In this document: positions 8,962 through 14,893 of the stretch, piece by piece
How positions within the stretch are numbered: the first letter of the stretch is position 1
Layout of the letters: each line of letters starts with the position of its first letter
NCBI GenBank assembly: GCA_900169235.1
Contig: FWCC01000607.1
Span: 1 to 14,893 of the forward strand
From: Zarea fungicola
Taxonomy: Eukaryota > Ascomycota > Sordariomycetes > Hypocreales > Cordycipitaceae
Direction of reading: 5' to 3'
DNA: 14,893 bases
Notes under the pieces: generated by a model
What the model was told of the DNA's origin: nothing
Databases searched by the model: none
Seen by the model: the letters and a program-made list of their open reading frames with translations, nothing else
Made by a program: the position numbers and the translations under genes

Positions 8962-9491
8962 ATGTCGGTCTTCATATTGTCCCTTAATGTTCGTCGTTCC
9001 GACATCTCGGAACACCAGTTTTTTGAACACTGGAACAAAGTCCATGCCCCGAAAATAGCGGCATTGTGTCAGAAGCATCAAATCGCTGGTTATACACAAG
9101 TATGTTCAAAGTCCCGTCCACTTCCAGTCCTCCAACTGTTCGTTTTTTCTAACTGAAATCTTTTCTTTTTATTTTCAAGATTTATACTCCAAAGGCGACT
9201 CGAGAGAGTGTTTCTGTCGAATTGTCAACTCCACTATCCACCATGGACGCGGATGGGGTCACCATTTGGCAAGTCTCCAGCTTGGAAGCCTTCCGCGACG
9301 CGCTGCGGGACCCCTACTACGGAAAGGTGATTGCCCCAGACGAGGCGAATTTCTTGGATCAAAGCAAGCAGTTTACTGTGACCATGGGCCGTGGGCATCA
9401 GATCGTGGCCAATGGACGTTCGCTTGTTGACTGTGTTGAGGAGTTGGCGGAATTGGCACGCGCCAATGAGGAAGCCGCTGCACAGGAATAG
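8962..9491 (+). CDS. EthD-domain protein (dimeric alpha/beta barrel)
   Basis: Exons 8962-9099 and 9180-9491 join to 149 residues across an 80 bp intron (GTATGT..AAG, with TCTAACTGA branch sequence and a T-rich tract). The EthD pattern is clear in residues 1-46: a first strand VFILSLNVRR, then FFEHWNKVHAPK with His23-Trp24 and HAP, then IAGYTQIYTP across the splice. The second half has IWQVSSLEAFRDALRDPYY and VIAPDEANFLD, which close the ferredoxin-like fold. About 30 acidic and Ala-rich residues extend the C-terminus. EthD proteins work as dimers. They include a protein needed for bacterial ethyl-ether degradation, and fungal dehydratases and cyclase-like enzymes of polyketide clusters. The reaction here cannot be named. 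The start follows TTTACC and gives the normal N-terminus. No core biosynthetic gene such as a PKS or NRPS is in the window. Confidence 0.91.
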
Positions 9492-9529
9492 AAGCGTAAT
9501 AGGCCAGGATCAACCAATAGAGGGTCTAT

Positions 9530-9999
9530 AGAAGTATACTACTTGCTTGTCTATATTGCTTGCTTATTAACAGTATTAACTATATTAACCATTAAAATAT
9601 ATATTATATTAAGTATTAATATAGCATTATTAAAGGCTATTAGTTATTCTAATAAAATTATTATAATAATAAAAAAGAAGTATAAAAAGAATAAATATTT
9701 CCATAAGATAAAATAAAATAAAATACTAATAAAAAAGATTACTAGTACTAATCTTAGAGGAAGAATATAAAGTCTACTTTATATATAAAAATATTAAAAT
9801 AAAATAACCTAATAATAAACTTAACTAAAAGAAAATTAGACTATTCTTTATTGGATAAGAATTTTTAAGAATTATTTTTATTATTATTAATTATAATAGT
9901 CTTGAAATTATCCTCCTTTAGGTCCTATTCTTCTGCTCTTGGTAAAGGTTGAGGTATAGGGATAAAATCGAGCATAGTTTATTAGTTTATTAGTATTAG
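9530..9999. repeat. AT-rich island, probable RIP-degraded repeat
   Basis: The sequence changes sharply to almost pure A/T with many TA, TTA and ATTAG words, and very few G or C. No reading frame survives. In filamentous ascomycetes such tracts usually derive from transposons mutated by repeat-induced point mutation (C to T on both strands). The original element cannot be identified by eye. The tract appears to resume for a short stretch after the inserted block at 10000-10720. Confidence 0.7.
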
Positions 10000-10720
10000 T
10001 GTGATGGGGCGAACAAACGACTGCGTCCGAAGGCCTGAAGAAGGCCTTCTCCTAGACCGGTAGAAATATAATGACAGCGACACCTAGTAGAATTCTCGCA
10101 GAAGGCTGTGAGACCTTATAACGCAGGTAGGCAGTATAAGGAGTCACTTACAAGGCAACTGAATTCCAGGATCGATTGATCAGACAGGAATATAGGCTTC
10201 ATCAAATTCTCCAGCTGTTCTAACAAGTAGAACGCGCTGGACTTAACTTGTGGTTGTGCGCATATTCTAGACAAGTGTCCAGCCTAGCAGGAACTAGGCT
10301 TTCCACGTCGGAGAAGGGTTTCTCAACTAAAGTCTTTGTCGGACTCAATTGATCGGTCAATTAAGAGTGATTTTCAATAATTTCAAGATAAGGAAAAGGA
10401 AAGGTTGTTGAATTGAAGATGTGGCGACTAGTAAGAGGTATATATACAAATTTTCAAGGCGGCTACCCTATAGGGTTTGTGCCGGTGTAACAATATTTAC
10501 TTAGAAGCCCGGCAAAAGTGGAACAAGAGAGCGATCAATTATCTGAGCGTACAATATCGTTATGCTGGTAGCAGTAATAACTAAGCTTAAGGCCAAAAAG
10601 CCTCGTACCTCTATCGGACCCGTATCGTGGCCCTTTCTTGTAATGCGAGGGCTGGCTGTGGCTTAGTCATCAAGCCTCACAGCAGCGCTATGCGTTACAG
10701 CCGGGCCTGTCCCCCGATTC
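10000..10720. mobile_element. Probable solo LTR or retroelement remnant inserted in AT-rich DNA
   Basis: A block of ordinary base composition sits inside an AT-rich tract. It starts TGTGATGGGGCG, ends CCCCCGATTC(A), and has ATTAG directly on both sides (9995-9999 and 10721-10725). That is what a short target duplication would look like. If the final A belongs to the element, its ends are TG..CA as in LTRs and the duplication is TTAG. A strong TATATATA lies at 10439-10446 and a hairpin (GAAGGCC arms) at 10029-10049. No coding frame or clear primer-binding site follows, so it would be a solo LTR of about 720 bp. TTAG words are common in the left flank, which weakens the duplication evidence. 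TGGTAGCAG at 10566-10574 resembles an initiator-tRNA primer site and would favour a truncated element instead. Confidence 0.45.
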
Positions 10721-10784
10721 ATTAGGTATATAATTTTTAAACTAGTCTTAGATTTTATGAGTTTCGATCAACTTGAGGAGCTCC

Positions 10785-12255
10785 CTACGTGATTCTATGG
10801 CCCCCACTTGTAAAACAGACTTGGAAGGATTGATTGAGAGCTTGCAACAATCTGAAGAAATCATTTCCACGCCCGCTTAGACTGTCTATGACCATGTAAA
10901 TTTCCTCTTCTCGCGCAACTCGGAGACTGCATAATACTGTGAGCATACTTGGGAGGGGACGGGGAGAAGCCAAGCCACAGTCTACTCACTCTTCATCTGC
11001 CAATGACATGGGGATCAATAGCAAAATACCGTACCCAAAAGAGGTTATTAGCTTTGCCCAAGGCTTTCCGCATTTTCTCCATGTTTGAATTTTGTTCAGT
11101 CGGGATTTCTGACTGTCCATGGCCGTAGTATTGGTAGGATGCAGCATTAAATTCGCGAAACAGTGGGCTACCATGGACCGCACGCTTCCCTTGGGAAGCA
11201 GCATATTGCTTTGGTGATTTCTGTACCAACCGAAAAAGCTTTCAGAGTTTTTCTGGGCATACTCGTAAGAGTGGAAGAAATGCGCCATAGCTATTCGCTT
11301 CCAAATGCGACAGTGCTGTTCGCCGAGAGAAGTGTATTCTATCGCTTGACAAAGTTTTGGAATAGACTGCATAAACGATGCACCGTTATCGACATCAAGA
11401 AAAGACGAAAACAGTTTGGAGTTGGGAATAATTGCCGAGAGAGTAGAGTCGTGCATGTCGCAGATTGTGTTTGCGTAATGTATTGCGAATAAGATGCATG
11501 CCTCGTCTGCAATTTGGCTTGTTTTTTGTACAAGTATGGACGACTTTTGTCTTTTTGGTGCTGTCATCTCGTATAGAGTCTCGTGCATTTTGGAGCTACT
11601 CGTGGCTATTTCGTCATCTGAGAATGTTGGCGTGGAAGAGCCACTATGGGATGGCTTCGAAGCACGGTCGGAATCTGTGGAGCAGGGCCATGATATAGGG
11701 CCGGAGCCGGCTTCGGAGTATGGCGAGAAGTCGGCCGCGAGAATCGATTTTTTACCAGTGGTGCTGACGAAAGCGTTATTTTCCGTCGCAATTTCACACT
11801 CCACTGGCGAGCTCTGTTCTGAAGTCAGCATATGAGCGCATGGGTGTGTAGGTCAAAACGGCGGAAGAGAACAGTCAGCCAACTGCCGCATGTTGTATGA
11901 GACGGAGTCGTACCACCGCAGTCTGCTGATCCTGGCGAGCAACACTTTCTACTTGGACTCAGTCAACAATAGCGCACGCGCAAAAACAAACCGTCGCTTT
12001 CCACTTACCTGTGCTTGGTATTTGGAAGTCGACCGGCGAAGGTGCGGTTGATGCATCTTGCTCCAGATGCTGTAATCTCATTGAAACCCTTTCATTCTCG
12101 GTCTTGATTTGTTGCGGAAACAACCCAAACCGCGAAGCAAGTCTCGACTGGAGGTGGTCGATGCACCCATGTATTTGGGCATATATATCTTCCACGTTGG
12201 GGAGTAAAGTAGCCCAATCGTCTTGAGCAGGGTTCCATTCATTTGCGATTTCCAT
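10785..12255 (-). CDS. Fungal protein of unknown function, three exons
   Basis: Minus-strand exons 12255-12009, 11818-10990 and 10926-10785 join to 405 residues. The introns are 190 bp (GTAAGT..CAG with CTGAC just before the acceptor) and 63 bp (GTGAGT..CAG with GCTCAC). Frames close exactly at both splices. I do not recognise a characterised family. Residues 1-82 are a helical, Gln/Glu/Arg-rich segment with coiled-coil character (HLQSRLASRFGLFPQQIK). Residues about 83-175 are Ser/Thr-rich and probably disordered. From about 180 a compact, probably globular, His/Trp/Cys-containing domain begins. It includes RIWKRIAMAHFFHSYEYAQK, a WRKCGKPWAKLI..FGYGILLLIP block and an acidic-then-charged end LADEDLRVAREEEIYMVIDSL. 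No signal peptide or clear membrane helix is seen. The stop codon is about 65 bp from a transposon-like block, so the C-terminus may have been changed by an insertion. The intron pattern supports a real gene, but it could be a decaying member of an accessory family. Confidence 0.72.
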
Positions 12256-13002
12256 GTTGCAATGAACGAATATGCTGCTGTGCAAAAAAAGGGCGGAGTG
12301 AAGTTGGAACGCGGTCAGACCCGTTGGTTAAGAGGGAGTGATGACTTTATCCCCCCCCCTCCTCTTCACTAGCCAGGTACAGCGACGCAGTTTGTGAGGG
12401 AATCGTATGAGCCACCCGCAACCGCGTGGTTCGCAAAGACCTTCTGCTCCAGATATCAGCCTTGATAAATGCGTCGTAGCTAGGAAGCGGTCCATATAGA
12501 GTGGAGCTCTATCAACTTAGGGCAAAGCTCCGTCGCCATGCATGCTGCTTGGAACTATATGGAGGCATTTCGGTGACCACAAGTAGAGAGCTGCATACAC
12601 AAAATGGGTCATCGAATCCTCCCGTATGTATCAGCGAGCTGGCTGATTTCGACCACAGAAAATGGCTTACGTGCCAACGAGACTGAAAGGAGTTGTCCAG
12701 TTGCGGTGCTCCGTTTCGTCTAAAGACGAAATAATCTTGCATCGCGTCTATCAACACTTGCGCACTGTCGCTCTTGCGCCACTTTGCAAGTGAAGAACCG
12801 GACGCCGACTGTTTAAGCGCTAAAGATAAGGCTACCCAGATTACTGAAGTGTTGCATCGAGTGGCTTGAATCCGCTTACCCGCTTACCCCCTCACCCCTT
12901 CATCAACGCTATGGCGAGACCAGAAACGGTCTGGCGCATTTCCGTGGCGTGAGGGCTGCTCCTGCGGACCCTCGAGCACGCAAAGTCGTCTTGCCTGGAA
13001 AC

Positions 13003-13111
13003 CCACCCTGCCTGCCTCGAGATGAATATCCGTTGAATGAGTTTCCTTTTCGAGCCTAAAGTAGCTGCGCGACACCCTCCGACCCTCCAATACCAGACCC
13101 AGGCAGGGTGG
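13003..13111. repeat. 12 bp inverted repeat
   Basis: CCACCCTGCCTG (13003-13014) and CAGGCAGGGTGG (13100-13111) are perfect complements 85 bp apart. The arms could be ends of a very small inverted-repeat element or a chance match in GC-rich sequence. No flanking duplication was seen. Confidence 0.4.
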
Positions 13112-14286
13112 CCGACTGAACAAGGGTAGGACTAAGCTAGGGGAGCTAATAAGCCGGGAACCATGGTGTGGCTGTGCAGGAACTGGTTTTGTAGAAAAAT
13201 CAATACACTATCCGTAATAATTCTGTACTTCACCATCTTAACGTTTTGTGTTCATGAGGAAGCTATATCGCGGACCTGGCTCAAGATATTGACAGTTGCT
13301 CACCAGCAAACTTGCTTGAATAAGCGCAAACCCCAATTTGAGCTGCAATGTTTGATACTGTGCATATTCTCGTGGTTAGTTGGGGGCATATCAGCAGAAC
13401 TAGAGACCGCTAAATGCCTTACCAGGTACACTCTGGCTAACTCGAGCAAAGATCAGAGCGGCAACTAGTGTATGCACAGATGGGGGCAGCATGGCTTTGT
13501 CCTTACAATGCAAGCATGAAGATAACAACAGTCACGGACGGAAACAGATCCGGCCAGCCGCTGGTGGCGTGTGACAGTGACTGCGGCCTCGACGACACCC
13601 ACAAAGCCAAGTTGAGGGATAACAGGGGATTTTTCGCTCTCGGCCCGAACCTGCTACGAGGGATTTAGTTACTTTTCCAACATGCATTATGTGAGTCGCC
13701 CTGCAGCTTGGCGCCCGGGACAGCTGCAATAATCACTCCGTCTCAAACCTTGTCAACTACCTACTGCATGCACGTGCGCCACGCCTCCACGCGCATGCAG
13801 AGACTGTGTTTGGACACGGCGAACTGCGGTTACCTTGTCACCCCGCCGCAGTCACTAACAAGGGCCCTTTCGTGGCACGCCGCCCTGTAGTTTGTGCAGC
13901 TTCTATTCAAGTGCCAACCAAGGCACATGTTTAGGGCAGCTTGTAACCCCACTCAAAAGACGTTCACCAGCCGACTAGTTTGATGAATGTGATTGCGAAG
14001 TATTCCTTGCAAAGATGAGCAGGCTTTCTTAGTTGGTGGTGCCTAAGTAAACATTGGTCTTTCCGTATCCCCGGCCGTACCTTTCAGCCACCAGTAAGAA
14101 TATATTTAGCGAGTATGAGTGGCAAACAGACCAATCTTGACCAGAGACATCACAGCTGCCCCAAAGCCATACCTCATTAATATAACACATTATGTACGTA
14201 CAGAGCCAGTGACCCACCCGGCGCTACATGCAACCAAAATAGGAAGGAGCAAAGTTGCCCAGCGACAACTGCACAAAGCGCGGCGT

Positions 14287-14378
14287 ACAGCATGATACTG
14301 GTGCATGTTGGCAACCCTCTTTGAACAGCATGATACTGGTGCATGTTGGCAACCCTCTTTGAACAGCGCGATACCAAG
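14287..14378. repeat. 38 bp perfect tandem duplication plus degenerate third start
   Basis: Units at 14287-14324 and 14325-14362 are identical, each starting ACAGCATGATACTGG and ending CCCTCTTTGA. The following bases (ACAGCGCGATACCAAG) look like the diverged beginning of a third copy. Perfect identity in non-coding DNA suggests a recent duplication, possibly variable in copy number. Confidence 0.9.
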
Positions 14379-14520
14379 AGAGAAAAAAAAAGCGAGGTCG
14401 GGATGTGCTAGTCTTTGGAGGCTCGGCCAAAATACGGGAGCGTTGTCGCATCCGTAATCCAGCCCTCCATCATAAGGCGTGCGAGTGCTGGCAGGCGAAC
14501 CCTGAAATACGTACAACCAC

Positions 14521-14865
14521 GATTGAGAACCCTACAACTCCTAACCTCTTTAAGCCAGCTGCTCCATTTCTTGCCAATCAACTCGCCAGAGCACTAAATA
14601 CATTAATTACTAACAGCAAACATTAAAGACATGAGGTTCACTCTAAGAATAATCTAATATTAAAACCTAAAAATAACCAATACAAGGTTAAACAAGAATA
14701 TCTATATAATAACCAAGTTAAAATATATATTTTACTTTGCAAGATGATGTTCTGCCATGGTAAAGATGTGCTATTGATAGTGTGTCTTGTAGCGCTTGAA
14801 AATCACTCCACTACGCAGGAGTGGGTGCTGGCACGTGTAGTGTGGTTGTTGTAGGGTTCTCAATC
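14521..14865. repeat. 18 bp perfect inverted repeat enclosing an AT-rich 309 bp interior
   Basis: GATTGAGAACCCTACAAC at 14521-14538 recurs as its exact complement GTTGTAGGGTTCTCAATC at 14848-14865. The match stops at both ends, and no clear target duplication flanks the pair. The interior is AT-rich and non-coding. It could be a miniature inverted-repeat element. Alternatively, each copy may be the terminal repeat (TAGGGTTCTCAATC read inward) of separate elements lying outside the pair, the right one running past the window edge. Confidence 0.6.
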
Positions 14866-14893
14866 TTGGAGTCACGCAGAACAGGAATTACAC

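Larger units (their letters stand above)
12256..14893. other. Gene-poor region with repeats
   Basis: No gene is supported in these 2.6 kb. Open frames are short (101 codons at most, 13163-13468 plus), have no recognisable domains and no convincing splice partners. The first few hundred bases should hold the promoter of the unknown minus-strand gene, including a run of nine C followed by a CT-rich tract at 12351-12368. Other contents are a 12 bp inverted repeat (13003-13111), a 38 bp tandem duplication (14287-14362), an AT-rich stretch from about 14590 to 14740, and an 18 bp inverted repeat near the edge. The frames near 12512-12757 and 12884-13123 (minus) look random. Confidence 0.5.

Noticed and set aside
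13163..13468. 101-codon plus-strand open frame with a hydrophobic stretch
   Set aside because: Length and composition are within chance for this region, with no family resemblance or context support. A small secreted or membrane protein is not excluded.
13615..13627. AGGGATAACAGGG, matching 13 bases of the I-SceI homing site
   Set aside because: The full 18-base site has three mismatches here and no homing endonuclease or intron context exists. Treated as coincidence.
13763..13799. CTGCATGC..GCATGCAG inverted repeat
   Set aside because: Arms of 8 bases made of self-complementary words in GC-rich DNA are expected by chance, and nothing around them supports a function.

Overview
This window looks like a nuclear chromosome segment from a filamentous ascomycete, most likely a Sordariomycete and perhaps Hypocreales. 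The evidence is the short introns (50-190 bp) with GT..AG borders and CTNAC-like branch sites, the families present (alpha-arrestin, two-domain CTP:phosphoethanolamine cytidylyltransferase, secreted histidine phosphatase, NmrA-like reductase, EthD protein), and an AT-rich tract of the kind left by repeat-induced point mutation (RIP). Six protein genes can be assembled by joining exons. The taxonomic placement is inference from protein resemblance.

Left part (1-7300), probably conserved. An alpha-arrestin gene (+, 522-2076) runs convergently into the phosphoethanolamine cytidylyltransferase of the Kennedy pathway (-, 3955-2451). A 1.85 kb intergenic region then separates the latter from a divergent gene for a secreted histidine-acid-phosphatase-fold protein with a mucin-like Ser/Thr tail (+, 5807-7293). 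The cytidylyltransferase and phosphatase exons appear GC-rich at third codon positions, as expected of well-expressed core genes.

Middle part (7555-9491). A divergent pair made of an NmrA/isoflavone-reductase-like NAD(P)-binding protein (-, 8610-7555) and a small EthD-domain protein (+, 8962-9491) shares a 351 bp promoter. That promoter carries three GC-rich palindromes within about 90 bp, of the type bound by Zn2Cys6 regulators. This is the best candidate in the window for a small, co-regulated and possibly undescribed metabolic unit.

Right part (9492-14893), accessory and gene-poor. An AT-rich tract (about 9530-9999) contains a block of ordinary base composition (about 10000-10720) that looks like a solo LTR or other retroelement remnant. 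It ends about 65 bp from the stop codon of a three-exon gene of unknown function (-, 12255-10785). The last 2.6 kb holds no gene I can support, but has a perfect 38 bp tandem duplication and, at the right edge, an 18 bp perfect inverted repeat spanning 345 bp that may mark a transposon end. I saw no tRNA, rRNA or CRISPR array.
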